A stretch of 64,000 nt of DNA from Actinoallomurus iriomotensis (GTDB lineage Bacteria; Actinomycetota; Actinomycetes; Streptosporangiales; Streptosporangiaceae). The DNA is taken from NCBI RefSeq assembly GCF_030269445.1, contig NZ_BSTJ01000013.1, positions 99,454 through 163,453 of the forward strand, read 5' to 3'. Each line of letters starts with the position of its first letter. Within the stretch, counting starts at the first letter, position 1. Positions 7,533 to 16,007 of this stretch are shown one piece after another. Both the position numbers and the translations under genes were made by a program. Under the pieces are notes generated by a model. The model was given only the letters and a program-made list of their open reading frames with translations. It had not been told where the DNA came from and made no database searches.

Positions 7533-10262
7533 GTGCTGACGAAAAGGCTTTCGCGGGAGCGGGTGGCGCCCGGCTGGGGAGCGCACAGCACGATCGGCGC
7601 CGCCGTGCGCGCCGCCGCCGAGGGCACCGTCGTCTCGGTGCACCCGGGCGACTACAAAGAGAGCCTCGTCCTGGACCGGAACGTCACCGTCGTCGCGGAG
7701 AAGGGGCCGGGCACGGTACGGATCACCGCGTCCCACGGTTCCGCCGTCACCGTGCACGGCGGCCAGGTCGTCCTCCGTGACCTGACCATCGCGTCCGCCG
7801 TCCCGTCCGACGCGGCGATCCTCATCCGCGGCGGAACGCCGGCGCTGCACGGATGCGAGATCACCGGCCGGGTCGAGGTCACCGGTGACGCCGTGGCCAC
7901 GCTCGGGGACTGCGACGTGCATGGCGCCGGCGGGGCGGCGATCAGCCTGACCGGGACGAGCCGCACGGTGCTGGAGAACTGCACCGTGCGGTCCACCGGC
8001 GGCGACGGCGTCACGGCCGACGACGAGGCCCGCGTCGAATGCACCGGGACCCTCATCGAGGACGCCGGCCACCGCGGCGCGCACCTGGCCGGGGCCGCCC
8101 GCGGGCGTTTCACCCGCTGCGAGGTGCGCGGCACCGGCGCCGCCGCCGTCCACGCCGAGGGCGGGTCCGCGCTGGTGCTGCGCGACTGCCGCCTGTACGA
8201 CACGGGCGCCCAGGGCCTGCGCCTGAGCGGTACGGCCGGGCGGCGCGCGCCCGCCGACGACGGTCGTGAGCGCCCGCGCGACGCCGCGTCGGCCGAGGAA
8301 CCCGACACGTCCCGGTCGCACGCGATCCTGCTCGGCCGGTGCGAGATCTTCCGCACGGCGGGTGCGGGCGTGCTCGCCGAGGACGAGGCGGCGGCGGTCC
8401 TCGACGCCTGCCACGTCCACGACACAAGGCAGGCGGGGATCCTCGTCAGCGGGACCGGCGACCTGGAGCTGGACGCCGTTCGCGTCGTCGATGTCGCCGA
8501 CAGCGGACTCGCGGTGACCGGCGGCGCCACCGTCCGCGTACGGCGCGGGGTGATCGCCCGTACCGCGGCCAACGGCCTGTACGCGGCAGGCGAGGCGGAC
8601 ATCGCGCTGTCCGACCATGAGTTCCACGACACCACGTACACGGCCGTCCACCTCGCCGGCGGGGCGCGTGCCGCGCTGACCGAATGCCGGATCCGTGACA
8701 CTCCCGAGTACGCCGTCCGGGTTTGCGAGCGAGCCGAGGCGACTCTGGAGGAGACGCGGATCCAGGACGTCGGGATGACCGGCGTGTTGGTGGAGGGCGG
8801 TGACGCGGTGCTGCGCGGCTGCCGGGTCTCACGCGCGCAGACCGCCCTCGACCTGCGGACGACCCACCGGCCGTTCGTGGCCGACTGCGAGATCGGCGAC
8901 ATCGCCGAGATCGGGATTCAGGTCGGCCCCGGCGGGGGAGCCGTCATCGAGGGCACACGCATCGAGCGCACCGGGTCGACGGGCGTTTTCCTGGACACCG
9001 GCAACGTCGTGCGGATCGACGGCTGCACGATGACGGACGTGAACGGCACCGGCCTGTACGCCGGGGCCGGGTCCCGGCCGCGTGTGCGCGACCTGACCGT
9101 CGAGCGGCCCGCTCGCAACGGCGTGTTCGTGGCGAAGAAGGCGGCGGGTCTGTTCGAGGACTGCCGGATATCCGGCGCCGGGTATCCGGCGATCTACGTG
9201 GAGGCCGAGGCGGTCCCGCTGCTGCGCCGCTGTTTCGTGTCCGGCGGTGACCACGACCTGGTGGTGTGCGACGGGGCGGAGCCCGTCATCGAGGACTGCG
9301 GGTCGGACGGCGTCCGTGACGCCGTCCTGCCGCAGGGCGGTGGCGCCGCGACGTCCGCGCGTACGGCCACGGCCGTCCGCCGATCGGCGAAGGGCGGCGG
9401 CTCCGGAACCGCGATCGAGAATGACCCGGCCAAGGTGCCCGAGGAGCGGCTCGAGGAGTTGCGCGCGGAGCTGGACCGGCTGGTCGGCCTGGACGGCGTC
9501 AAACATGACGTCATCGGCCTGACCAAGCTGATGCGGATGGTGAAGGTGCGCCAGGAGGCGGGGCTCCCGCCGCCGCCGTTGTCGCGGCATCTGGTCTTCG
9601 CCGGGAACCCGGGCACGGGCAAGACGACGGTCGCACGGTTGTACGGCGGGTTCCTGCACGCGCTCGGTCTGCTGGAGCGCGGTCATCTGGTGGAGGCCGG
9701 CCGGAGTGACCTGGTGGGGGAGTACGTCGGGCACACGGCGCCCAAGACGCAGGCGGTGTTCCGCCGGGCGCTGGGCGGGGTGCTGTTCATCGACGAGGCC
9801 TACTCGCTGGTCCCGCATGGGCAGAGCAACGACTTCGGCCAGGAGGTGATCTCCACGCTGGTGAAACTGATGGAGGACCACCGCGACGAGGTCGTGGTGA
9901 TCGTCGCCGGCTATCCGGGGGAGATGCGGCGCCTCCTGGCATCCAACGCGGGGCTGGGCTCCCGGTTCACCCGCACCCTGACGTTCGAGGACTACGACTC
10001 CGCGGAGCTCGTGCGGATCGTGCGGTACCACGCCGACCGGCACGAGTACGAGTGCCCCAAGGAGACCGTCGAGGCGCTGCACCGGTTCTTCGAAGAACTT
10101 CCCAGGGGTGAGCAGTTCGGCAACGGCCGCACCGCCCGGCAGGTCTTCCAGCTGATGACCGAACGCCACGCCCTGCGGATCTCCGACGACCTCACCGCCG
10201 AAGATCCCGGCGATCTGACGAATCTGCTCCCGGAAGATCTGCCATCGGTCCAGGCGGTCTGA
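7533..10262 (+). CDS. Right-handed parallel beta-helix protein fused to a CbbX/EccA-like AAA+ ATPase
   Basis: This 909-residue protein joins two parts. Residues ~1-615 are a chain of ~22-residue repeats of the pectate-lyase-like beta-helix type (patterns such as VTVHGGQVVLRDLTIASA and ALHGCEITGRVEVTGDA). Residues ~630-900 are an AAA+ domain of the CbbX/SpoVK/EccA type: Walker A GNPGTGKT at 691-698, Walker B VLFIDEAYSL with D754-E755, then the sensor and GSRF arginine-finger region. In mycobacteria EccA has the same AAA+ domain behind TPR repeats and handles substrates in the cytosol; here the TPR arm is replaced by a beta-helix. No signal peptide is seen, so it should be cytosolic. The start is GTG, four bases after eccD. 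I infer an EccA-like chaperone or substrate-recognition role. Confidence 0.85.
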   Translation: MLTKRLSRERVAPGWGAHSTIGAAVRAAAEGTVVSVHPGDYKESLVLDRNVTVVAEKGPGTVRITASHGSAVTVHGGQVVLRDLTIASAVPSDAAILIRGGTPALHGCEITGRVEVTGDAVATLGDCDVHGAGGAAISLTGTSRTVLENCTVRSTGGDGVTADDEARVECTGTLIEDAGHRGAHLAGAARGRFTRCEVRGTGAAAVHAEGGSALVLRDCRLYDTGAQGLRLSGTAGRRAPADDGRERPRDAASAEEPDTSRSHAILLGRCEIFRTAGAGVLAEDEAAAVLDACHVHDTRQAGILVSGTGDLELDAVRVVDVADSGLAVTGGATVRVRRGVIARTAANGLYAAGEADIALSDHEFHDTTYTAVHLAGGARAALTECRIRDTPEYAVRVCERAEATLEETRIQDVGMTGVLVEGGDAVLRGCRVSRAQTALDLRTTHRPFVADCEIGDIAEIGIQVGPGGGAVIEGTRIERTGSTGVFLDTGNVVRIDGCTMTDVNGTGLYAGAGSRPRVRDLTVERPARNGVFVAKKAAGLFEDCRISGAGYPAIYVEAEAVPLLRRCFVSGGDHDLVVCDGAEPVIEDCGSDGVRDAVLPQGGGAATSARTATAVRRSAKGGGSGTAIENDPAKVPEERLEELRAELDRLVGLDGVKHDVIGLTKLMRMVKVRQEAGLPPPPLSRHLVFAGNPGTGKTTVARLYGGFLHALGLLERGHLVEAGRSDLVGEYVGHTAPKTQAVFRRALGGVLFIDEAYSLVPHGQSNDFGQEVISTLVKLMEDHRDEVVVIVAGYPGEMRRLLASNAGLGSRFTRTLTFEDYDSAELVRIVRYHADRHEYECPKETVEALHRFFEELPRGEQFGNGRTARQVFQLMTERHALRISDDLTAEDPGDLTNLLPEDLPSVQAV

Positions 10263-10301
10263 GGACCGACCCCGGAGATCGGCCATCGAACAGGAGGAAG
10301 C

Positions 10302-10928
10302 GTGAGCGATCCGATTACCTCGCAATACGACCAACACCCCTTCGATCCGAACGACCACAGCCACGACAACGACCCCCCGCCGAACCTGGGGAACACCGAT
10401 TCCCCTGAACTCAAGGTCGCCTGGGACAAGCGCCCGTCCTTCAACGCGGCGCCGAAGGACATCAAGGAGGGGAATAGCGGCAATGCGGAGACCAAGGACG
10501 CCGGCGGCGACGCGCAGGATTTCTCGGTCAACTTCGGAACACTCGGCACTCAGGTCACGTCGATGCTGAACCAGGCCAAGAGCCTGGTGACCCAGTACGA
10601 AAGCCTGCGCACGCATGTCCTGGCCTCGGAGGGGTCCGTTTTCGGGCAGAACTCCATGCTGCCGGGCACGAAAGGCGTCTACGACTCGTACTCGAAAACG
10701 TGGACCGCCGGTGACGACACCCCGTCACCCACGGTCTTCGCGGAGCCGGCGAAGGAGTTCGCCGCGAAGATGAATCCCGCTCAGGAGAAGGGGCTGCAGG
10801 GGATTGGCGCCGCGCTCGAGCTCGTCGGCGAATACATCGCGCTCGTGAACCACTCGGGCCAGGTCTACTCCGCCGCCGACCGGCAATCGCTGTTCCCTGC
10901 GCCGCCGTCCAAAGGGGTCACCGGCTGA
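10302..10928 (+). CDS. T7SS-associated protein of unknown function
   Basis: I do not recognise this 208-residue protein. The first ~75 residues are polar and probably disordered, rich in Asp, Asn, His and Pro. The rest is predicted helical: FGTLGTQVTSMLNQAKSLVT followed by a second long helix near PAQEKGLQGIGAALELVGEY, which recalls the helical hairpin of WXG100/LXG-type secreted proteins, without a clear WxG. The GTG start sits right behind AGGAGGAAG, one of the strongest ribosome-binding sites in the operon. It lies between the beta-helix/AAA+ gene and another WXG100 gene. It is most likely a co-secreted component or an export partner of the giant protein; this is inference from position and helix pattern only. 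Confidence 0.65.
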   Translation: MSDPITSQYDQHPFDPNDHSHDNDPPPNLGNTDSPELKVAWDKRPSFNAAPKDIKEGNSGNAETKDAGGDAQDFSVNFGTLGTQVTSMLNQAKSLVTQYESLRTHVLASEGSVFGQNSMLPGTKGVYDSYSKTWTAGDDTPSPTVFAEPAKEFAAKMNPAQEKGLQGIGAALELVGEYIALVNHSGQVYSAADRQSLFPAPPSKGVTG

Positions 10929-11003
10929 CGCGTCGGCGACACCGCATCGAATCGCCCGGACTCGGGTCCGGCTCGTTCAGACCATCGGATGAAGGAGGAC
11001 ATC

Positions 11004-11333
11004 GTGGCGGATGCCGGCGAAGGGGGACAGACCGCGAGCGGCACCGAATTCGGGGTCGCTCTACAGGCGTTGTCGAACGCCATTGCCACCGTCCGGCGGG
11101 AGCGGGACAACATCTCCGGAACGCTCGATCAGATCGAATTGAAGACGCGGAATCTGAGCGCCTACTGGTCGGGCCCCGCCTACGACTCGATCGACCCGAT
11201 AACCACGTGGTACACCAACGCGACGACCGATCTGATGGGGATTCTCGAGGAGATCATCACTCGGATGCAGAAGTCCTACGACAATTACCATAACGCCGAG
11301 TCGCAGAACACGGCGAATGTTACACCGGTCTGA
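11004..11333 (+). CDS. WXG100 family T7SS protein
   Basis: This 109-residue ESAT-6-like protein has the helix-turn-helix centred on LSAYWSGPAYDSI (WxG motif) and a C-terminal YDNYHNAESQNT segment like that of the first operon gene. I chose the GTG at 11004 because AAGGAGG (10992-10998) ends five bases before it. An in-frame ATG at 10989 would place that ribosome-binding site inside the gene. It is followed 30 bases later by another WxG protein, so the two may form a second secreted pair. A fully canonical WSG is present. Confidence 0.85.
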   Translation: MADAGEGGQTASGTEFGVALQALSNAIATVRRERDNISGTLDQIELKTRNLSAYWSGPAYDSIDPITTWYTNATTDLMGILEEIITRMQKSYDNYHNAESQNTANVTPV

Positions 11334-11363
11334 CCCGCGCATCTGAACCAGGAGACCTCAACA

Positions 11364-11822
11364 ATGTCCACCGCCGACTATGACCATGTCAAAGGTATCG
11401 CGATCGGTCCGTGGGGGATCAACGACACGGCGAAGACACTGCACGATCTGTCGCAGAACGTCGCGGATTCCGTCGGCCGGATCGGCACCACCCTGCAGTC
11501 GCTGGTACTCAACGACTGGATGGGCAAGACCCAGCAGGAAGCGGATGATTTCAACACCCGATGGGCCGCGGTCATGGGAGAGGTCTTCGGCAGCCACGAC
11601 AAGCCGAATGACGGCGTGCTGAACGCCTTGGCCAGCGGAATAGGCATCGCCGTGAACAACTACGACAAGGCCGAGTTCGGCCTCGTCGACGTCTGGAATC
11701 GATTCTCCGGCAAGTTCGGCGACGGCAAGAGCGACGATCCGCCGTCGAAGAACGCGCCACCGGACGAGTTGGACACGAACAAGACCGCCATCACGGCCGA
11801 CTACCCCTCGCACAAGTCCTGA
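11364..11822 (+). CDS. WXG100-like protein with C-terminal extension
   Basis: This 152-residue protein has a helical hairpin with NDWMGKTQQEADDFNTRW at the turn (W-M-G) and a longer second half than typical WXG100 proteins, ending in a polar tail rich in Asp, Pro and Lys. The N-terminal stretch AIGPWGINDTAKTLHDLSQN begins the first helix. It lies 66 bases before eccC. The size and tail suggest a pair partner or adaptor for the preceding WXG100 protein or the giant. Start ATG follows CAGGAG. Confidence 0.78.
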   Translation: MSTADYDHVKGIAIGPWGINDTAKTLHDLSQNVADSVGRIGTTLQSLVLNDWMGKTQQEADDFNTRWAAVMGEVFGSHDKPNDGVLNALASGIGIAVNNYDKAEFGLVDVWNRFSGKFGDGKSDDPPSKNAPPDELDTNKTAITADYPSHKS

Positions 11823-11888
11823 TCGCGGCCGGCGGACCGTATCCGTGCCCGCCGTCACGACCATCTCATTCAGAGGCAGCCCGAACCG

Positions 11889-14800
11889 ATGAGCAGGATC
11901 GCCTTCCACCGCCCCGCCCGGATGGCTCCGCCGCCCGTGCCGGAGGACAAGGTCGCCATCGCGGCGCCGCCGCAGTTGCCGCCGCCGAGCGGCATGTCGA
12001 CCATGCTGACGCTGCTGCTGCCATTGCTGACAAGCGTCAGCATGGCGGCGTACCTGATCTCGACCGGCCGGCAGTGGATGATCCTGCTCGGCATCCTGTT
12101 CATGGTCACGTCGGTGGGGTTGAGCGTCGGCATCCGTATGCAGATGCGCGGGAAGACCCGCCAGGCCAGAGAGCGCCAGCGCGAGCGCTACCTGGACTAC
12201 CTGGCGGGGATCCGGCGTCAGGCACGGCAGGTGGCTCAGGTGCAGCGGTTCGCCGCGGCCTGGGTGCATCCGAGTCCCGAGCGGATATGGGCGATCGCGG
12301 TCCGCCGGCGCCGCGTCTGGGAGCGCCGGCCCGACGATCCCGACTTCCTCAGACTGCGCATCGGCGCGGGGGACGGGCCACTCGCCATCACCCACACCAC
12401 CACCAAGCGATCCGATCCGACGGTGGAGTACGACGCCCGTTCCCTGTACGCCGCCGAGGAACTCGTCGAGACCCACAGCACGGTCGAGAGGCAACCGGCG
12501 TGGATCGATGCCGGCCGGGCCGGCGTGGTGAGCCTGCTGGGGCCGGACGCGGAGACCGAGGCGGCGGCCGCCGCACTGCTGTGCCAGCTTGCCACGCTCC
12601 ACGCGCCGGACGACGTGCAGGTCGCCGTCGTCACCTCCGGGGACGCGCGGTGGGAGTGGGTCAAGTGGCTCCCCCACACCCATGAACCGGACACCCGGGA
12701 GCGCGGGGCCGAGGTCGTCCCGCTGGTCGCCGAGAACCTGGGCGGCCTGGCGGACTACCTGGAGGGCGCGCTGGACCGGGCCGTCGCGGCCCGTACGGAG
12801 CGAGGAACGCGGCTGGTGTCCATGGCCGCCCAGGACAGGCCCCGGCGGCGGCTCGTCGTGGTGCTGAACGACTACGACCCACGCGCCTCCTGGACCCGGT
12901 CTCCGCTCGTGCACCGCCTGATCACGGAGGCGGGGCCGCACCTGGGCATCACCGTGGTCTGCCTGGTGACCGAAGAGGCACACGAGCCGGAGCGCGTTGA
13001 CGTACGGGTGCGTCTCGACCCGTCCGGTCGCCTCACCCTGGAGGGCGCGAACGCCGGGCTGCACAGCACCGTGCAGGACGCGACCGTGGATCGGCCGGCG
13101 CCCGCCCTGCGGTCCCGGATCGCCCGTTCGCTCGCGCCGCTGCGGCTGTCGGGCGAACAGGAGCAGGTCCTGTCCCAGTCGGTGTCGCTGCCGGGCATGC
13201 TCGGAATCGGCGACGTCACGTCACTGGACCCGGCCGCCGCCTGGCGGGCACCCGACGATGAGGAACTGCTGCGCGTTCCGGTCGGCGTGACCGCCAGTGG
13301 CGAGGCGCTCGTCCTGGATTTGAAGGAGTCGGCGCAGGGCGGGATCGGGCCGCATGGGCTGGTGGTGGGTGCGACCGGGTCGGGTAAGAGCGAACTGCTG
13401 CGCACCCTGGTCACCGGGTTGTCGATGACGCATTCGCCGGAGCATCTGGGCTTCGTTCTGGTGGACTTCAAGGGTGGTGCGACGTTCGCGGGTCTGACCG
13501 GGCTGCCGCATGTCGCGGGTCTGATCACGAACCTGGCCGACGACCTGTCGCTGGTCGAACGCGTACGGGCCGCCTTGATGGGGGAGCAGCAGCGGCGGCA
13601 GCGGCTGTTGCGGCAGGCGGGCAACATCGATTCGATCCGCGACTACCAGCTCAAACAGGCGGACGGTGGTACGGACGTGGACGGCGCGCCGCTGCCGCCC
13701 CTGCCGTACCTGATGATCGTCGTCGACGAGTTCGGCGAGTTGCTGTCGCAGCGGTCGGACTTCATCGACCTGTTCGTGCAGATCGGGCGGGTCGGCCGCT
13801 CCCTGGGCATGCACCTGCTGCTGGCCACCCAGCGACTGGAGGAGGGCCGCCTGCGCGGTCTGGAGTCGCACCTGTCGTACCGGATCTGCCTGCGCACCTT
13901 CAGCGCCGCCGAGAGCCGTACGGTGATCGGCACACCGGACGCCTACAAGCTTCCACCCATCCCCGGCTCGGCCTACCTGAAGGTCGACGAGTCCATCTAC
14001 GAGCGGTTCCGGGTGGCGCACGTCTCCCGGCTGTACGAGGACCCCGCCGCGCGAGAAGGCCGGCGGAAACCGATCGTGCCGGTCCCGTTCGGGCTGCGCA
14101 CCCCGCCCCAGCCGGAGGACACGGCACCCGAGACCGCGGTCACCCCCGCGCCGGGGAACGGGACGACCGAGTTGGAGGTCGTCGTCACCCAACTCGCGGC
14201 GAGCAGCGCCCCGACGCACCAGGTGTGGCTGTCGCCGCTGCCGCCGCACTTCCCCCTCGACCCGCTGCTCGCCCCGGTGGAGGTCGTGCCGGGGCGGGGC
14301 CTGCGGAGTCAGGCGTGGGCGATGGACGGGGAGTTGAGGTTCCCCGTCGCCGTCGCGGACCTGCCCGCGCGGCAGGAACAGCGCCCCGTCGTCCTCGACC
14401 TGGTGGGGACCCACGGGCACCTGGCCCTCGTCGGCGCGCCGCAGAGCGGCAAGAGCACGTTCCTGCGCACGGCGCTGATCAGCGCGATGCTCACCCACAC
14501 GCCCGACGAACTGCAGTTCTACTGCATCGACCACGGCGGTGGCGCGCTGCACGCCCTGGAGGGCGCCCCGCACGTGTCGGGGGTGGCCGGGCGGCGGGAC
14601 GCCGAACGGGTCCAGCGCGTACTGGCCGAGGTCACCCGTCTGATCGCGGTGCGCGAACTGATGTTCCGCGACCTGGGCATCCACTCCGCCGCCGAATTCC
14701 GCGAGCTGCGCCGGACCGGCGGCCTGCCGCACGGCGTGCGCGCCGCCGACGTCGTCCTCGTCGTCGACAACTGGGGCGCGCTGCACGCGGAGATGGAGGA

Positions 14801-16007
14801 CGCCACCGTGATGGCCACCGACATCGCCACCCGCGGCCTGGGCGTCGGGGTGCACCTGATGCTGACCGCGAACCGCTGGGCCGAGATCCGGATGGCGCTG
14901 CGCGACAGTATCGGCGGACGTCTCGAACTCCGGTTGAACGACCCGGCCGAGTCGGAGATCAACCGGCAGGAGACGCGGCGGCTGGGCCGGGTGCCGGTCG
15001 GCCGGGGCCTGATGCCGCCCGGGATCTCGTTCCAGGTCGCCCTGCCCCGCATGGACGCCGCCGACGGCCTCGACGGCCTCGCCGAGGCGCAACGCGAGCT
15101 CCTCGACGCGATCGCCGGTTCGTGGCAGGGACCGCGGGCGCCGCGGTTGAAGGTGCTCCCGGAGCGGATCAGCGTGAAGGAACTGGACGAGCTCCTCGCC
15201 GACACGTCGGCCGTCGGGAATCGGTGGGAGGGCGCCGGACGGGGACTGTCCGCGACCGAGATCCCCATCGGACTGGCCCAGACCGACCTGCGTCCGGTGG
15301 GCCTGGACCTCGCCCAGGGGCAACCGCACTTCCTCATCTTCGGAGACTCAGGTTCGGGCCGGACCTCGTTCCTGCGGACCTGGATGCGGGGCATGGGCCG
15401 CCGGTACTCACCGTGGGACGTGCGCTTCATCGTCATCGACTACCGGCGCGGCCTCCTGGACGTCCTGCCCGAGCCGTACATCGGCGCGCATGCGGGCGAT
15501 CCCGAGCTGGCGGCCGTGTTCGTCGCCCAGGTCGCGGACAAGTTGAAAGAGCGGATGCCGCCGCCCGGCCTGACCGCCGACCGGCTGCGTGATCGCGACT
15601 GGTGGGAGGGGCCGGAACTCTACCTGGTCATCGACGACTACGACTTGGTGGCGAACGGCCCGGACCGGGGCCCGCTCGCGCCGCTGGCCTCCTTCGTCAC
15701 CCGGGGCGAGGATCTCGGCTTCCACGTCGTGCTCGCCCGCCGCGTCAGCGGAGCCGCACGGTCGCTGATGTCGGATCCGATGGTAGGGCGGCTGCGCGAG
15801 TTCGGCGCCGACGGGCTCATCCTGTCGGGCGACCACCGCGAAGGCGTCCTGCTGGGGGACCAGCGCGCCGCGCAGCGCATTCCCGGACGCGGCCTGCTGA
15901 TCCGCAGGAGACAGGAGCCGACGTTGATCCATGCCGTCGTCGACGACGAGACCGAGCCGGTGGCCGAGGCCCGGCCGGCCGGAGCCGGAAGGGAGGTCCG
16001 GTCATGA
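11889..16007 (+). CDS. eccC: Type VII secretion ATPase EccC (three FtsK/SpoIIIE domains)
   Basis: This 1,372-residue fused EccCa-CCb motor powers export of WXG100 substrates at the inner membrane. Two membrane helices lie at about residues 40-58 and 62-85. Three FtsK-like ATPase domains follow. Domain 1 has Walker A GATGSGKS (494-501) and Walker B LMIVVDEFGELL. Domain 2 has GAPQSGKS (849-856) with LVVDNWGAL, Asn replacing the second acidic residue. Domain 3 has GDSGSGRT (1152-1159), Arg replacing the Walker A Lys, with LYLVIDDYDLVA. EccC domains are known to differ in catalytic competence, and these changes fit a single fully active domain 1. The stop overlaps the start of the giant gene (ATGA, 16004-16007), so the two are translationally coupled. 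Confidence 0.95.
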   Translation: MSRIAFHRPARMAPPPVPEDKVAIAAPPQLPPPSGMSTMLTLLLPLLTSVSMAAYLISTGRQWMILLGILFMVTSVGLSVGIRMQMRGKTRQARERQRERYLDYLAGIRRQARQVAQVQRFAAAWVHPSPERIWAIAVRRRRVWERRPDDPDFLRLRIGAGDGPLAITHTTTKRSDPTVEYDARSLYAAEELVETHSTVERQPAWIDAGRAGVVSLLGPDAETEAAAAALLCQLATLHAPDDVQVAVVTSGDARWEWVKWLPHTHEPDTRERGAEVVPLVAENLGGLADYLEGALDRAVAARTERGTRLVSMAAQDRPRRRLVVVLNDYDPRASWTRSPLVHRLITEAGPHLGITVVCLVTEEAHEPERVDVRVRLDPSGRLTLEGANAGLHSTVQDATVDRPAPALRSRIARSLAPLRLSGEQEQVLSQSVSLPGMLGIGDVTSLDPAAAWRAPDDEELLRVPVGVTASGEALVLDLKESAQGGIGPHGLVVGATGSGKSELLRTLVTGLSMTHSPEHLGFVLVDFKGGATFAGLTGLPHVAGLITNLADDLSLVERVRAALMGEQQRRQRLLRQAGNIDSIRDYQLKQADGGTDVDGAPLPPLPYLMIVVDEFGELLSQRSDFIDLFVQIGRVGRSLGMHLLLATQRLEEGRLRGLESHLSYRICLRTFSAAESRTVIGTPDAYKLPPIPGSAYLKVDESIYERFRVAHVSRLYEDPAAREGRRKPIVPVPFGLRTPPQPEDTAPETAVTPAPGNGTTELEVVVTQLAASSAPTHQVWLSPLPPHFPLDPLLAPVEVVPGRGLRSQAWAMDGELRFPVAVADLPARQEQRPVVLDLVGTHGHLALVGAPQSGKSTFLRTALISAMLTHTPDELQFYCIDHGGGALHALEGAPHVSGVAGRRDAERVQRVLAEVTRLIAVRELMFRDLGIHSAAEFRELRRTGGLPHGVRAADVVLVVDNWGALHAEMEDATVMATDIATRGLGVGVHLMLTANRWAEIRMALRDSIGGRLELRLNDPAESEINRQETRRLGRVPVGRGLMPPGISFQVALPRMDAADGLDGLAEAQRELLDAIAGSWQGPRAPRLKVLPERISVKELDELLADTSAVGNRWEGAGRGLSATEIPIGLAQTDLRPVGLDLAQGQPHFLIFGDSGSGRTSFLRTWMRGMGRRYSPWDVRFIVIDYRRGLLDVLPEPYIGAHAGDPELAAVFVAQVADKLKERMPPPGLTADRLRDRDWWEGPELYLVIDDYDLVANGPDRGPLAPLASFVTRGEDLGFHVVLARRVSGAARSLMSDPMVGRLREFGADGLILSGDHREGVLLGDQRAAQRIPGRGLLIRRRQEPTLIHAVVDDETEPVAEARPAGAGREVRS

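Noticed and set aside
13221-15329. Long minus-strand open frames opposite eccC, the giant gene and other high-GC genes
   Set aside because: They are the usual shadows of high-GC codon bias: Arg/Pro/Gly-rich translations, no ribosome-binding sites and no family motifs, fully overlapped by well-supported genes.
15602-16003. Upstream extension of the giant gene's open frame by 134 codons
   Set aside because: It lies entirely inside eccC in another frame. The ATG at 16004 has a GGGAGG ribosome-binding site, overlaps the eccC stop and gives a sensible WXG100-like N-terminus.
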